A DNA stretch of 64,000 bases from Pseudomonas fluorescens (GTDB lineage: Bacteria; Pseudomonadota; Gammaproteobacteria; Pseudomonadales; Pseudomonadaceae), in the NCBI RefSeq assembly GCF_004683905.1, contig NZ_CP038438.1, forward strand, positions 558,001-622,000, written 5' to 3'. The notes beneath the pieces are model-generated. The model was not told the origin of the DNA. It ran no database searches and worked only from the letters and a program-made list of their open reading frames with translations. Positions within the stretch are counted from its first letter, which is position 1, and each line of letters begins with the position of its first letter. The translations under genes and the position numbers were made by a program. Positions 46,635-58,338 of this stretch are shown here, one piece after another.

Positions 46635-48538
46635 ATCAGGTGTTGAACGCCGCACGCATCGAACTGCTCAGCCCGCGGCTGGCGAACCAGATCGCCGCCG
46701 GCGAGGTGGTCGAGCGCCCGGCTTCGGTGATCAAGGAGTTGCTGGAAAACAGTCTCGACTCCGGTGCCAAGCGCATCGATGTCGATGTCGAGCAGGGCGG
46801 CGTCAAGCTGCTGCGGGTGCGTGACGATGGCAGCGGCATTTCCGCCGACGACCTGCCGCTGGCGCTGGCCCGTCACGCCACCAGCAAGATTCGCAATCTC
46901 GAAGATCTGGAGCAGGTGATGAGCCTGGGCTTCCGTGGTGAGGCACTGGCGTCGATCAGCTCCGTGGCGCGCCTGACCCTGACCTCGCGCACCCGCGATG
47001 CTGATCAGGCCTGGCAGGTCGAAACCGAAGGTCGCGACATGGCGCCTCGGGTGCAGCCGGCGGCGCATCCGGTCGGTACCTCGGTGGAAGTGCGCGACCT
47101 GTTTTTCAATACGCCGGCGCGGCGCAAGTTTCTCAAGACCGAAAAAACCGAATTCGATCACCTGCAAGAAGTGATCAAGCGTCTGGCGCTGGCGCGTTTC
47201 GACGTGGCCTTCCATCTGCGCCACAACGGCAAGACCATCCTCAGCCTGCACGAGGCCCACGATGATGCAGCCCGCGCCCGGCGTGTGGCGGCGATCTGTG
47301 GTTCGGGGTTCCTCGAGCAGGCGCTGCCGATCGAGATCGAGCGCAATGGCCTGCACCTGTGGGGCTGGGTCGGGTTGCCGACCTTCAACCGCAGCCAGGC
47401 GGACTTGCAGTATTTCTTCGTGAACGGCCGTGCGGTGCGCGACAAACTGGTGGCGCACGCGGTGCGTCAGGCTTATCGCGATGTGCTGTTCAACGGTCGT
47501 CATCCGACCTTCGCGCTGTTTTTCGAAGTCGATCCGGCGGCGGTGGACGTCAACGTGCACCCGACCAAGCACGAAGTGCGCTTCCGTGACGGGCGCATGG
47601 TGCATGACTTCCTTTATGGCACGTTGCACCGCGCCTTGGGTGATGTGCGTCCGGAAGATCAGCTGGCCGGCTCTGTCACCACCGCTGTGGTGCGTCCAAC
47701 CGGTATCGAGGCCGGCGAGTTCGGCCCGCAGGGCGAAATGCGTCTGGCGGCCAACGCGCTGCTGGAACAGCCGCAGGCGCAACCGGCGTTCAATACTTCG
47801 TCGGGCGCCAGCGCTGGTGGCGCTTATCAGTATCAGTACACGCCGCGTCCGCAGTCGGCTGTGCCGGCCGCCGAGGCACAAGCCGCTTACCGCGAGTTCT
47901 TCGCACCGTTGCCGGAAGCGAATGCCAACGCGCTGCCAGCCGGCCAGGAAGACATTCCGCCGCTCGGTTACGCGCTGGCGCAGCTCAAGGGCATCTACAT
48001 TCTCTCCGAGAATGCTCAGGGGCTGGTTCTGGTGGACATGCATGCCGCGCACGAGCGGATCATGTACGAACGCCTGAAAATCGCCATGGCCAGCGAAGGT
48101 CTCAGCGGTCAGCCGCTGTTGGTGCCGGAGTCGCTGGCGGTCAGTCAGCGAGAGGCCGATTGCGCTGAAGAACACGCTGCATGGTTCCAGAAACTGGGCT
48201 TCGAGCTGCAGCGTCTGGGCCCGGAAACATTGGCAATCCGCCAGATTCCGGCGCTGCTCAAGCAGGCCGAGGCCAATCGTCTGGTGGGTGACGTGCTGTC
48301 GGACCTGATGGAATACGGCACCAGCGACCGGATTCAGGCGCACCTGAACGAACTGCTCGGGACCATGGCCTGCCACGGCGCGATCCGCGCCAACCGGCGC
48401 CTGGCCCTGCCGGAAATGAACGGCCTGCTGCGCGACATGGAAAACACCGAGCGCAGTGGACAATGCAACCATGGCCGACCGACCTGGACCCAACTGGGCC
48501 TGGACGATCTGGACAAACTGTTCCTGCGCGGTCGTTGA
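46631..48538 (+). CDS. mutL: DNA mismatch repair protein MutL
   Basis: Couples MutS recognition to strand cleavage. 635 aa: N-terminal GHKL ATPase ([31 protein letters not shown]), a central linker rich in Gln/Ala/Pro (~345-430) and a C-terminal dimerisation domain. The C-terminal [13 protein letters not shown] fits the DxHA-x2-E-x4-E endonuclease motif seen in MutL of bacteria lacking MutH. Coupled at both ends: ATGA with amiB, TGATG with miaA. Confidence 0.96.
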   Translation: MNQVLNAARIELLSPRLANQIAAGEVVERPASVIKELLENSLDSGAKRIDVDVEQGGVKLLRVRDDGSGISADDLPLALARHATSKIRNLEDLEQVMSLGFRGEALASISSVARLTLTSRTRDADQAWQVETEGRDMAPRVQPAAHPVGTSVEVRDLFFNTPARRKFLKTEKTEFDHLQEVIKRLALARFDVAFHLRHNGKTILSLHEAHDDAARARRVAAICGSGFLEQALPIEIERNGLHLWGWVGLPTFNRSQADLQYFFVNGRAVRDKLVAHAVRQAYRDVLFNGRHPTFALFFEVDPAAVDVNVHPTKHEVRFRDGRMVHDFLYGTLHRALGDVRPEDQLAGSVTTAVVRPTGIEAGEFGPQGEMRLAANALLEQPQAQPAFNTSSGASAGGAYQYQYTPRPQSAVPAAEAQAAYREFFAPLPEANANALPAGQEDIPPLGYALAQLKGIYILSENAQGLVLVDMHAAHERIMYERLKIAMASEGLSGQPLLVPESLAVSQREADCAEEHAAWFQKLGFELQRLGPETLAIRQIPALLKQAEANRLVGDVLSDLMEYGTSDRIQAHLNELLGTMACHGAIRANRRLALPEMNGLLRDMENTERSGQCNHGRPTWTQLGLDDLDKLFLRGR

Positions 48539-49509
48539 TGAGCCAGCTTCCTCCAGCGATTTTCCTGATGGGCCCGACCGCTGCGGGCAAGACCGACCTG
48601 GCCATCGAGCTGACCAAGGTGCTGCCGTGCGAGCTGATCAGCGTCGACTCGGCGCTGGTCTATCGCGGCATGGACATCGGCACCGCCAAACCTTCCAAAG
48701 AATTGCTGGCCGAGTTTCCGCACCGGTTGATCGACATTCTCGATCCGGCCGAGGCCTATTCGGCTGCGGATTTCCGTCGCGATGCCCTGCAAGCTATGGC
48801 CGAGATCACCGCACGCGGAAAAATTCCGCTGCTGGTTGGCGGCACCATGCTCTATTACAAGGCGTTGGTTGATGGCCTGGCGGACATGCCGGCGGCGGAT
48901 CCCGAAGTCCGTGCGCAGATCGAGGAAGAGGCTGCACGCCTTGGCTGGCAAGCCTTGCATGATCAACTGGCGAGCATCGATCCGGTATCGGCGGCACGCA
49001 TTCATCCGAACGATCCGCAGCGCCTGAGTCGGGCGCTGGAGGTTTATCGGGTCAGCGGTCAGAGCATGACTGCCCTGCGTCAGCAACAATCTGCGCAAAG
49101 TACTGAAGCAGCCGCTTCGGGACGGCAACAATTGCCCTATACTGTCGCGAACTTGGCCATTGCTCCGGCAAATCGCCAGGTACTGCATGAGCGCATTAAA
49201 CAAAGATTCACAAATATGCTGGAACAGGGGTTCATCGACGAGGTCGTAGCCCTGCGTAAAAGAAGTGACCTGCATTCCGGGTTGCCGTCTATACGTGCGG
49301 TAGGCTACCGCCAAGTCTGGGACTACCTGGATGGCAAGCTGTCGTTAGCTGAAATGCAGGAACGCGGCATCATTGCCACGCGTCAATTGGCCAAGCGCCA
49401 GTTCACCTGGCTGCGCAGCTGGGAAGAACTGCACTGGCTGGACAGTCTTGATTGCGACAATCTGCCACGCGCCTTGAAATACCTTGGGACCATCTCCATA
49501 TTGAGCTGA
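48538..49509 (+). CDS. miaA: tRNA dimethylallyltransferase MiaA
   Basis: Isopentenylates A37 of UNN-reading tRNAs. 323 aa with P-loop [12 protein letters not shown], the [16 protein letters not shown] block, [14 protein letters not shown] and the C-terminal [14 protein letters not shown] tRNA-binding motif. ATG 48538 overlaps the mutL stop by one base (TGATG); upstream in-frame starts sit within mutL. hfq follows, the canonical mutL-miaA-hfq-hflX-hflKC order. Confidence 0.96.
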   Translation: MSQLPPAIFLMGPTAAGKTDLAIELTKVLPCELISVDSALVYRGMDIGTAKPSKELLAEFPHRLIDILDPAEAYSAADFRRDALQAMAEITARGKIPLLVGGTMLYYKALVDGLADMPAADPEVRAQIEEEAARLGWQALHDQLASIDPVSAARIHPNDPQRLSRALEVYRVSGQSMTALRQQQSAQSTEAAASGRQQLPYTVANLAIAPANRQVLHERIKQRFTNMLEQGFIDEVVALRKRSDLHSGLPSIRAVGYRQVWDYLDGKLSLAEMQERGIIATRQLAKRQFTWLRSWEELHWLDSLDCDNLPRALKYLGTISILS

Positions 49510-49603
49510 GTCCTTGCAATTGCCGTCTATCCTTGGGGGTGTGGCGGCCAAAGCCATCTGAATTACCTATTTTTATTATTGAATCCTTAAAGGAGTGCGG
49601 CAC

Positions 49604-49864
49604 ATGTCAAAAGGGCATTCGCTACAAGACCCTTACTTGAATACTTTACGTAAAGAGAAAGTTGGGGTTTCCATCTACCTGGTCAACGGTATCAAACTGC
49701 AAGGCACGATCGAGTCGTTCGACCAGTTCGTTATCCTGCTGAAAAACACCGTCAGCCAGATGGTTTACAAACACGCTATCTCGACAGTCGTGCCAGTACG
49801 TCCAATTCGTCTGCCTAGCGCAACCGAATCCGATGCGGGTGACGCTGAGCCAGGTAACGCCTGA
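49604..49864 (+). CDS. hfq: RNA chaperone Hfq
   Basis: Sm-like hexameric RNA-binding protein that partners sRNAs and, in Pseudomonas, Crc-type catabolite control. 86 aa: Sm1 ([30 protein letters not shown]), SFDQFVILL, and Sm2 [10 protein letters not shown], with a short acidic tail. ATG 49604 follows AAAGGAG; a GTG 9 nt upstream in frame is not used. Alternative promoters probably lie inside miaA. Confidence 0.97.
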   Translation: MSKGHSLQDPYLNTLRKEKVGVSIYLVNGIKLQGTIESFDQFVILLKNTVSQMVYKHAISTVVPVRPIRLPSATESDAGDAEPGNA

Positions 49865-49876
49865 TAGGAGTCTCCT

Positions 49877-51178
49877 TTGTTCTTTGAGCGCCACGGTGGT
49901 GGTGAGCGAGTCATCCTCGTTCACTTGGAAGGTCAGGACCCTGAGGCGCGCGAAGATCCGCAGGAGTTTCAGGAATTGGCTAATTCGGCGGGCGCCGAGA
50001 CCGTTGCGTTTTTTAACGTACCGCGTCATCGGCCAACCGCCAAATTCCTGATTGGCAGCGGCAAGGTCGAGGAATTACGCGACCTGGTCCATGCCGAAAA
50101 GGCCGATCTGGTGATTTTCAATCACATTCTCACGCCCAGTCAGGAACGTAACCTCGAACGTGTTTTCGAGTGTCGCGTGATCGACCGTACCGGCCTGATT
50201 CTCGATATCTTCGCTCAGCGCGCCCGTACCCATGAAGGCAAGCTCCAGGTAGAACTGGCCCAGCTTGATCACATGAGCACCCGCCTGGTTCGCGGCTGGA
50301 CTCACCTTGAGCGTCAGGGTGGCGGTATCGGCATGCGTGGCCCGGGTGAAACCCAGCTCGAAACCGACCGGCGTCTGCTGCGGGTTCGTCTGCGTCAGAT
50401 CAAGGGTCGTCTGGAAAAAGTGCGCAGCCAGCGCGAGCAATCGCGTCGCGGCCGTTCCCGTGCGGATATCCCTACCGTGTCTCTGGTGGGCTATACCAAC
50501 GCCGGCAAATCCACGCTGTTCAATAACGTGACCAAATCCGAGGTGTACGCGGCCGACCAGTTGTTCGCCACCCTCGACCCGACCCTGCGCCGTCTGGAAC
50601 TGGACGACCTGGGGCCGATCGTTCTGGCTGACACGGTAGGGTTCATTCGGCACTTGCCGCACAAGCTGGTCGAGGCATTTCGGTCTACGCTCGAAGAGTC
50701 GAGCAATTCCGACCTGCTGTTGCACGTGATCGATGCGGCCGAACCGGATCGCATGTTGCAGATCGAGCAGGTGATGGTGGTACTGGGCGAGATCGGAGCC
50801 CAGGACTTGCCGATCCTCGAGGTATACAACAAACTCGATTTGCTTGAAGGCGTTGAGCCACAGATCCAGCGCGATGCCGATGGCAAACCGCAGCGGGTCT
50901 GGCTGTCGGCGCGCGATGGCACGGGGCTGGAATTGCTTGAGCAAGCCATTGCCGAGTTGCTGGGCAGTGATTTGTTTGTGGGGACATTGCGCTTGCCGCA
51001 ACGGTTCGCTCGACTGCGTGCGCAGTTCTTCGAACTCGGTGCGGTACAGAAAGAAGAGCATGACGAAGAAGGCATCTGCCTGCTGGCCGTTCGTTTGCCC
51101 CGGGTCGAGTTGAATCGACTGGTAAGCCGCGAAGGATTGCAGCCGATGGAATTCATCGAGCAACACACTTTGCAATAA
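49877..51178 (+). CDS. hflX: Ribosome-associated GTPase HflX
   Basis: Splits stalled 70S ribosomes. 433 aa: N-terminal HflX domain (VPRHRPTAKFLIGSGKVEEL), coiled-coil with GIGMRGPGETQLETDRR, GTPase P-loop GYTNAGKSTLFN, DTVGFIRHLP and NKLDL. Start is TTG 49877, with TAGGAG at 49864 and the family N-terminus (M)FFERHGGGERVI. Twelve nt follow the hfq stop. Confidence 0.95.
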   Translation: MFFERHGGGERVILVHLEGQDPEAREDPQEFQELANSAGAETVAFFNVPRHRPTAKFLIGSGKVEELRDLVHAEKADLVIFNHILTPSQERNLERVFECRVIDRTGLILDIFAQRARTHEGKLQVELAQLDHMSTRLVRGWTHLERQGGGIGMRGPGETQLETDRRLLRVRLRQIKGRLEKVRSQREQSRRGRSRADIPTVSLVGYTNAGKSTLFNNVTKSEVYAADQLFATLDPTLRRLELDDLGPIVLADTVGFIRHLPHKLVEAFRSTLEESSNSDLLLHVIDAAEPDRMLQIEQVMVVLGEIGAQDLPILEVYNKLDLLEGVEPQIQRDADGKPQRVWLSARDGTGLELLEQAIAELLGSDLFVGTLRLPQRFARLRAQFFELGAVQKEEHDEEGICLLAVRLPRVELNRLVSREGLQPMEFIEQHTLQ

Positions 51179-51274
51179 AAGCCTGGCAAAGCGGTTGTGC
51201 CGCAACGGCAGGCATTCTGTAGCATTGGTCGGCGCGCCGTGGGTGCGTCTTTGCTTTATCAGATGGAGAGCGCT

Positions 51275-52450
51275 ATGGCTTGGAATGAGCCGGGTGGCAA
51301 CTCGAATAATCAGGATCCTTGGGGTGGCAAGCGCCGCAATAACGGCGACCGCAAGGGGCCACCGGATCTCGACGAGGCCTTCCGAAAGCTGCAGGAAAGC
51401 CTGAACGGGTTGTTCGGTGGTGGTAAGAAACGCGGTGGTGATGACGGCGGTGGTTCGGGCAGGAGTGGTGGCGGCTTCGGCGGTCTGCTCGGCATCGGCC
51501 TCGTGGTGCTGGCGGCTGTCTGGCTGTACAGCGCGGTCTATGTGGTCGACGAGCAGGAGCAAGCCGTGGTGCTGCGCTTCGGCAAGTACTACGAGACCGT
51601 CGGCCCCGGCCTGAACATCTACTTCCCGCCGATCGACAAGAAGTACATGGAAAACGTCACGCGTGAGCGTGCCTACACCAAGCAGGGCCAGATGCTGACT
51701 GAAGACGAGAACATCGTCGAAGTGCCGCTGACCGTGCAGTACAAGATCAGCAACCTGCAGGACTTCGTGCTGAACGTCGATCAGCCGGAAATCAGTCTGC
51801 AGCATGCGACCGACAGCGCCCTGCGCCACGTGGTGGGTTCGACCGCCATGGATCAGGTGCTGACCGAAGGTCGTGAATTGATGGCCAGCGAAATCAAGGA
51901 GCGTCTGCAACGTTTCCTCGATACCTATCGCACCGGTATCACCGTCACCCAGGTCAACGTACAGAGCGCAGCGGCACCGCGTGAAGTGCAGGAAGCCTTC
52001 GACGACGTGATCCGCGCCCGTGAAGACGAGCAGCGTTCGCGCAACCAGGCGGAAACCTACGCCAACGGCGTCGTGCCGGAAGCCCGTGGTCAGGCCCAGC
52101 GTATCCTCGAGGATGCCAACGGTTACCGCGACGAAACGGTTTCGCGCGCCAAGGGTGAGGCGGATCGCTTTACCAAACTGGTCGCCGAGTATCGCAAGGC
52201 CCCTGAAGTCACCCGCCAGCGTCTGTACCTGGACACCATGCAGGAAGTCTTCAGCAATACCAGCAAGGTACTCGTGACCGGCAACAAGAACGGCCAGAGC
52301 AACCTGCTTTACCTGCCGTTGGACAAAATGATCCAGAACAGTTCGGGCAGCAATGCGCCGGTTACCGGTTCGGCTGCCGCCAGCAACAACACGGACGTCG
52401 CGCCGCATGTCACTGACCTGCCGCAGACACGTACAAGGGAGACCCGCTGA
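51275..52450 (+). CDS. hflK: FtsH protease modulator HflK
   Basis: SPFH/band-7 membrane protein that, with HflC, forms a cage around FtsH. 391 aa: N-terminal Gly/Asn-rich cytosolic tail, one TM helix (~70-90, FGGLLGIGLVVLAAVWLY), SPFH domain (VDEQEQAVVLRFGKY) and coiled coil with SRAKGEADRFTKLV. ATG 51275 starts MAWNEPGGNSNN, the family N-terminus; upstream start at 51197 rejected. Stop overlaps hflC start (TGATG). Confidence 0.96.
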   Translation: MAWNEPGGNSNNQDPWGGKRRNNGDRKGPPDLDEAFRKLQESLNGLFGGGKKRGGDDGGGSGRSGGGFGGLLGIGLVVLAAVWLYSAVYVVDEQEQAVVLRFGKYYETVGPGLNIYFPPIDKKYMENVTRERAYTKQGQMLTEDENIVEVPLTVQYKISNLQDFVLNVDQPEISLQHATDSALRHVVGSTAMDQVLTEGRELMASEIKERLQRFLDTYRTGITVTQVNVQSAAAPREVQEAFDDVIRAREDEQRSRNQAETYANGVVPEARGQAQRILEDANGYRDETVSRAKGEADRFTKLVAEYRKAPEVTRQRLYLDTMQEVFSNTSKVLVTGNKNGQSNLLYLPLDKMIQNSSGSNAPVTGSAAASNNTDVAPHVTDLPQTRTRETR

Positions 52451-53319
52451 TGAGCAATAAATCGCTGATCGCCCTGATCGTTGGCGTTGTCGTGGTGCTG
52501 GTGGGCTGGAACTGCTTCTATATCGTGGCTCAGACCGAGCGCGCGGTGCTGCTGCAATTCGGTCGTGTGGTTCAGGCCGATGTCCAGCCGGGCCTGCATG
52601 TGAAAGTGCCTTACGTTAACCAGGTGCGTAAATTCGACGCACGTCTGATGACGCTGGATGCACCGACACAGCGCTTCCTGACCCTGGAAAAGAAAGCCGT
52701 GATGGTCGATGCCTACGCCAAGTGGCGCGTGAAAGATGCCGAGCGCTTCTACACCGCGACTTCCGGCCTCAAGCAGATCGCCGACGAGCGTCTGTCCCGT
52801 CGTCTGGAATCCGGTCTGCGTGACCAGTTCGGCAAGCGCACCCTGCACGAAGTGGTGTCGGGTGAGCGTGATGCGCTGATGGCTGACATAACCGCGTCGC
52901 TGAACAAGATGGCGGAAAAAGAGCTGGGTATCGAAGTCGTCGATGTCCGGGTCAAGGCCATCGATCTGCCGAAAGAAGTGAACCGCAGCGTGTTCGAACG
53001 TATGAGCACCGAGCGTGAGCGTGAAGCTCGCGAGCACCGCGCCAAGGGTAACGAGCTGGCCGAAGGCATCCGTGCCGACGCCGATCGTCAACGCCGCGTG
53101 CTGCTGGCTGAAGCCTATCGTGAGTCCGAAGAGATTCGCGGTGATGGCGATGCCCAGGCCGCTGCGATCTACTCCAAGGCCTACGGCCAGGATCAGGAGT
53201 TCTACGGTTTCTACCGTAGCCTGCGTGCCTACCGTGAAAGCTTCGCGAACAAATCCGACGTCATGGTTCTCGACCCAAGCAGCGACTTCTTCCGTTACCT
53301 GGAAAAGTCCAAGCCTTGA
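52450..53319 (+). CDS. hflC: FtsH protease modulator HflC
   Basis: Partner of HflK, 289 aa with one N-terminal TM helix (SLIALIVGVVVVLVGWNCFYIV), SPFH domain (QTERAVLLQFGRVVQADVQPGLHVKVP) and a long coiled coil (ADADRQRRVLLAEAYRESEEIRGDGDAQAAAI in short blocks). The C-terminus DPSSDFFRYLEK is typical. Last gene of the hfq-hflX-hflKC run; hairpins follow. Confidence 0.96.
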   Translation: MSNKSLIALIVGVVVVLVGWNCFYIVAQTERAVLLQFGRVVQADVQPGLHVKVPYVNQVRKFDARLMTLDAPTQRFLTLEKKAVMVDAYAKWRVKDAERFYTATSGLKQIADERLSRRLESGLRDQFGKRTLHEVVSGERDALMADITASLNKMAEKELGIEVVDVRVKAIDLPKEVNRSVFERMSTEREREAREHRAKGNELAEGIRADADRQRRVLLAEAYRESEEIRGDGDAQAAAIYSKAYGQDQEFYGFYRSLRAYRESFANKSDVMVLDPSSDFFRYLEKSKP

Positions 53320-53632
53320 TACGACGTTGACCTGAATCATTCCGCCCGGCGGCTAAAACCTCGGGCGGGGTGATCCTTTGGGAAAACGTGTGTATGATGC
53401 GGCAGCCGGGAAATTCCCGGCTTTTTTGCGTCTGCACGTTTGATTGCTGTTTTTTGTTGCAGGCATCGGGTTGAATGGCCCGAGCGTTTTTCGAGGAAAG
53501 TGATGGGCGAAGCCGGTAACAGGCCTTTCGCCGCGTCGTTCATGCGCGTGCGTTTTGAACGGATCGGTCATTTTCTGCTTCACTCAAGGCTCGCCCGCAG
53601 GCTGGCCGCCCGGATCAAAGGGGAATGGCGTA
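53320..53632 (+). other. Intergenic region between hflC and hisZ
   Basis: 313 nt without a credible gene. It holds a weak 7-bp hairpin at 53342-53368, a TATGAT -10-like hexamer at 53393 without a matching -35, and a clear terminator at 53404-53427. A frame starting near 53503 runs out of phase into hisZ and is rejected. Confidence 0.6.
53404..53427 (+). terminator. Rho-independent terminator after hflC
   Basis: 8-bp stem around GCCGGGA/TCCCGGC with a minimal loop, followed by six T. It closes the hfq-hflC transcript. Confidence 0.9.
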
Positions 53633-54820
53633 ATGGCAACGGTAGACCGCTGGCTGCTGCCAGATGGCATCGAAGAAGTACTGCCACCGGAAGCGGCGCG
53701 CATTGAAGTCGCGCGTCGTCAGGTGTTGGATCTGTTCCAGAGCTGGGGTTACGAGTTTGTCGTGACTCCCCATATCGAGTACCTGGAATCCCTGCTGACC
53801 GGTGCGGGCCAGGACCTGGATCTGCGTACCTTCAAGGTCATCGACCCGCAGTCGGGTCGGCAGATGGGGTTCCGTGCCGACATCACGCCGCAAGTGGCGC
53901 GCATCGATGCGCATACCCTGCGTCGCGAAGGCCCTAGCCGCTTGTGCTACGCCGGCAGCGTGCTGCATGCCCAGCCGCGTGCACTGTCGTCCTCGCGCAG
54001 TCCGATTCAACTGGGTGCCGAGCTGTACGGCGATGCCAGCCCGAGCAGCGACGTTGAAGTGATCAGCCTGATGCTCGCCATGCTGCAACTGGCCGATGTG
54101 CCGGATGTACACATGGACCTTGGCCATGTCGGCATCTACCGTGGTCTGGCGCGCGCCGCCGGTCTGTCCGGTGAAGTCGAGCAGCAGTTGTTCGATGCGT
54201 TGCAACGCAAGGCCATCGACGAGGTCATTACCTTGACCGAAGGCCTGCCGGCCGATCTGTCCGGCATGCTGCGGGCGCTGGTCGATCTGTGTGGCGGACG
54301 TGAAGTACTGAGTGCGGCCCGTGAGCGTCTGGCCAATGCACCGGCGCCGGTTCTGGCGGCGCTGGAAGATTTGCTGGAGATCGCCGATCGTCTGGCGACG
54401 CGTTTCCCGGAGTTGCCGCTGTACTTCGACCTGGGCGAGCTGCGCGGCTACCACTACCACACGGGTGTGGTGTTCGCGGTGTTTGTCCCGGGCGTGGGCC
54501 AGTCCATCGCTCAGGGCGGTCGTTACGACGACATCGGCGCCGACTTCGGTCGTGCCCGTCCGGCGACCGGCTTCTCTACCGATTTGAAAACCCTGGTGAC
54601 CCTGGGGCGTGCTGAGATCGAGCTACCGTCTGGCGGTATCTGGATGCCTGACAGTACGGATGCGGCACTCTGGCAGCAGGTTTGCCAGTTGCGCAGTGAG
54701 GGTCAGCGTGTCGTTCAGGCATTGCCTGGACAACCTTTGGCCGCCGCCCGTGATGCGGACTGCGACCGGCAATTGATTCAGCAGAACGGGCTTTGGCAAG
54801 TATCGCCACTGGCTTCTTGA
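53633..54820 (+). CDS. hisZ: ATP phosphoribosyltransferase regulatory subunit HisZ
   Basis: Histidyl-tRNA-synthetase-like subunit that activates the short-form HisG, first step of histidine synthesis. 395 aa with class II fold blocks ([56 protein letters not shown]-like [13 protein letters not shown]) but no C-terminal anticodon-binding domain, so it is HisZ and not HisRS. ATG 53633 follows AAAGGGGAA. hisG itself is not nearby. purA follows 54 nt later. Confidence 0.95.
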   Translation: MATVDRWLLPDGIEEVLPPEAARIEVARRQVLDLFQSWGYEFVVTPHIEYLESLLTGAGQDLDLRTFKVIDPQSGRQMGFRADITPQVARIDAHTLRREGPSRLCYAGSVLHAQPRALSSSRSPIQLGAELYGDASPSSDVEVISLMLAMLQLADVPDVHMDLGHVGIYRGLARAAGLSGEVEQQLFDALQRKAIDEVITLTEGLPADLSGMLRALVDLCGGREVLSAARERLANAPAPVLAALEDLLEIADRLATRFPELPLYFDLGELRGYHYHTGVVFAVFVPGVGQSIAQGGRYDDIGADFGRARPATGFSTDLKTLVTLGRAEIELPSGGIWMPDSTDAALWQQVCQLRSEGQRVVQALPGQPLAAARDADCDRQLIQQNGLWQVSPLAS

Positions 54821-56164
<1,344 letters not shown>

Positions 56165-56184
56165 TAAGTCGTTGATGTAAAAAA

Positions 56185-56216
56185 CAAAGGCCCCTTAATC
56201 GGGGCCTTTGTCGTTT
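56185..56216 (+). terminator. Rho-independent terminator after purA
   Basis: 10-bp perfect stem CAAAGGCCCC/GGGGCCTTTG with a 6-nt loop and a TCGTTT tail, 20 nt after the purA stop. Confidence 0.88.
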
Positions 56217-56245
56217 ATGCCTGTTGGACGGCATGACCTTTGCTG

Positions 56246-56272
56246 TAAATCTTCCTACAAGAGTGCCATCAA
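56246..56272 (+). promoter_or_regulatory. Possible sigma-28 promoter of chemoreceptor gene
   Basis: TAAATCTT, exactly 11 nt, then GCCATCAA: 6/8 and 5/8 matches to the FliA halves with the correct spacer. Initiation about 7 nt later would be at ~56279, which excludes ATG 56277 and favours GTG 56304 as the start of the receptor. Confidence 0.5.
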
Positions 56273-56303
56273 ATTAATGGCGTCAGAAGTAGAGGGATTC
56301 ACA

Positions 56304-58238
56304 GTGTCGGCCGTTCTCTCACTGTTACAAAGCCGTTTGTTGCGGCCCGTGTTCGTTACCCTTGGTATCGCCCTTTTGGTGCAAGTGCTGGTGGCAGTCG
56401 CCCTGACACGAAGCACGGTCACGGCGCTGGAGGCCGATCTCGGCACTCGTCTGGGCGCTGACAGCCAAAAGCTCTCCGGCGAGCTGGAACAGGCCGGGCG
56501 TGAGGTCACCTCAAGCCTCGATAACCTTTCCTCAAGTACCCGGCAGCGTCTGACCGCCGGCCTGTCTTCCCGTCTGAAGGAGGAGCAGGCGCAACTGCGT
56601 ACGACACTGGAAAAAGATCTCAAGGACTCGGCCAATGACATGGCTCAGTTGCTCGCCTCGGTGGCGCCGCGCGCCATGTGGGACAGCGACGTGCCGACCC
56701 TGTCCGAATTTGCTCGTCGCGCCCAGCGCAATCCCAACGTGTTGTTCGTGGTTTACGACGATGCCACCGGTCAACACCTGACGCGTTACCTCAACCGCGA
56801 AAATCCGATCAACAAGGCTTTGCTGGAAAAAGGCCAGGGCGAGCGCGCGCTGGACAAGGTGCTGGACGCGGCGAAAAACGATCCGTCGGTCTACTACCTC
56901 GAAGCCTCGATCAACCCTAACGGCGTGGAAATCGGCAAAGTGCTGATGGGCGTCTCGACCGCGTCGGTGGAAACCGATCTGGCGGCGCTCGACCAGCGCT
57001 TCTCGGCGCTGATCGCCAGCAGTGATCAACTGGTGGGCGACAGCCTCAAGGGCGCCGCCGCCGACAGCGCGACGGCAATGCAGGCGCGCCTGCAGTCGGC
57101 GCAATCCACCGCTGCCGAAATGAAAGCCAATACCACCAGCACGGTACAGGACGCCGCTGCGACCTTGCGCTGGCGGATCGGCATGGGTCTGGCGCTGGTC
57201 GGCTGTGGCGTGCTGCTGTTGCTGGCGGTGGTGCTGGGGCACCGGGTGGTCAATCGCTTGAAGATGCTCAATGCGGCGATGGACGATCTGGCGGCAGGCG
57301 AGGGCGACCTGACTAAGCGCGTGCAGATCAACAGCAAGGACGAAATCGGCGACATGGCCTCGGCGGTCAATCGCTTTGTGGATAAGTTGCAGCCGATCGT
57401 GCGCGAGGCGGGCGACGTGGCCCAGCGTACCGGTGTGGAAATCGGCGCCATGACCCTGCGCAATGCCGGTGCCGACGCAGCGGCCGGGATGCAGCGTGAC
57501 GAAGTGGCGGAAAGCCTGCGCGCGCTGTCGCAAATGGCTGACGAGGCGCAATCGGAAAGCCATGCCATGCAGGCGGCGTTGAAGCAGGTGGTGGATATTC
57601 GCCAGGCCACCGATGAAAACACTCGTACCTCGGCGAAAGTCGGCAGCCTGATCGAGGCGCTGGCAGGGCAGGTTGATACCGGGGCGAAAGTCATCGAGCG
57701 ACTGGCGCAGCAGAGCGAACAGATCGAAGTGGTGCTGACGGTGATTCACGGCATCGCCGAGCAGACCAACCTGTTGGCCCTGAATGCGGCGATCGAAGCG
57801 GCGCGGGCCGGTGAGACCGGCCGCGGTTTTGCCGTGGTCGCGGACGAGGTGCGCGCGCTGGCGAGCAAGACGCAAAGCTCGACCGGTGACATTCAGGCGC
57901 ACATCGTCGCGTTGCAGCAGGGCGCGCGTGAGGCGGTCGAAGCGATCGGCCAGGCGGGGCGTCAGGCCAGCGAAGGTTTGCTGGTGTTACGCGACAGCGC
58001 ACGGTTGCAGCAGTCAGTGCAGGCCTCGGTCGAGCAGGTGCATGCGGCGATCGGTCTGGCAACGCAGGCAGCGGCGCATCAGGCGCAGGGCGCGCAGGCA
58101 GTGCGTGGGCGGGTCGAAACGATTCATGCCCAGGCCGAGAAAGCGGCGCAGGCGGTGGTGGAAACCACGGCCAGTGGCAAGGTGCTGGATGGGCTGGCGG
58201 CGCAGCTGAAGGCCAGTCTGGGACAGTTCAGGGCCTGA
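56304..58238 (+). CDS. Methyl-accepting chemotaxis protein
   Basis: Membrane chemoreceptor signalling through CheW/CheA, 644 aa. TM1 near residues 15-33 ([19 protein letters not shown]); a periplasmic sensor region of ~250 residues begins with a helix-rich stalk and then a Cache-like part ([48 protein letters not shown]); TM2 near 294-315; a HAMP domain ([23 protein letters not shown]); and a signalling domain with hairpin tip [34 protein letters not shown]. No C-terminal CheR pentapeptide. Start: GTG 56304, behind AGAGGGA. Ligand unknown. Confidence 0.9.
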   Translation: MSAVLSLLQSRLLRPVFVTLGIALLVQVLVAVALTRSTVTALEADLGTRLGADSQKLSGELEQAGREVTSSLDNLSSSTRQRLTAGLSSRLKEEQAQLRTTLEKDLKDSANDMAQLLASVAPRAMWDSDVPTLSEFARRAQRNPNVLFVVYDDATGQHLTRYLNRENPINKALLEKGQGERALDKVLDAAKNDPSVYYLEASINPNGVEIGKVLMGVSTASVETDLAALDQRFSALIASSDQLVGDSLKGAAADSATAMQARLQSAQSTAAEMKANTTSTVQDAAATLRWRIGMGLALVGCGVLLLLAVVLGHRVVNRLKMLNAAMDDLAAGEGDLTKRVQINSKDEIGDMASAVNRFVDKLQPIVREAGDVAQRTGVEIGAMTLRNAGADAAAGMQRDEVAESLRALSQMADEAQSESHAMQAALKQVVDIRQATDENTRTSAKVGSLIEALAGQVDTGAKVIERLAQQSEQIEVVLTVIHGIAEQTNLLALNAAIEAARAGETGRGFAVVADEVRALASKTQSSTGDIQAHIVALQQGAREAVEAIGQAGRQASEGLLVLRDSARLQQSVQASVEQVHAAIGLATQAAAHQAQGAQAVRGRVETIHAQAEKAAQAVVETTASGKVLDGLAAQLKASLGQFRA

Positions 58239-58247
58239 TGTTTCCCC

Positions 58248-58332
58248 CTTCGCGAGCAGGCCAGCTCCCGCATTCGATCGCATTCCTCTGGTGGGACTCG
58301 GTCAAACTGTGGGAGCGGGCTTGCTCGCGAAG
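58248..58332. repeat. REP-like inverted pair, GCGGGCTTGCTCGCG family
   Basis: A decayed arm (58248-~58272) is opposed to an intact arm (58309-58332). They lie between the convergent receptor and iron-permease genes; the degenerate first arm suggests an old element. Confidence 0.8.
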
Positions 58333-58338
58333 GCGATT

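Noticed and set aside
50075..52408. 777-codon minus-strand frame opposite hflX and hflK
   Set aside because: Shadow frame; both overlapped genes have complete diagnostic motifs.
53503..53706. Short plus-strand frame upstream of and overlapping hisZ ([12 protein letters not shown]...)
   Set aside because: Out of phase with hisZ over ~70 nt, Arg-rich, no homology recognised and no need for it given the terminator and hisZ ribosome site; also not the YjeT-type small protein sometimes found after hflC.
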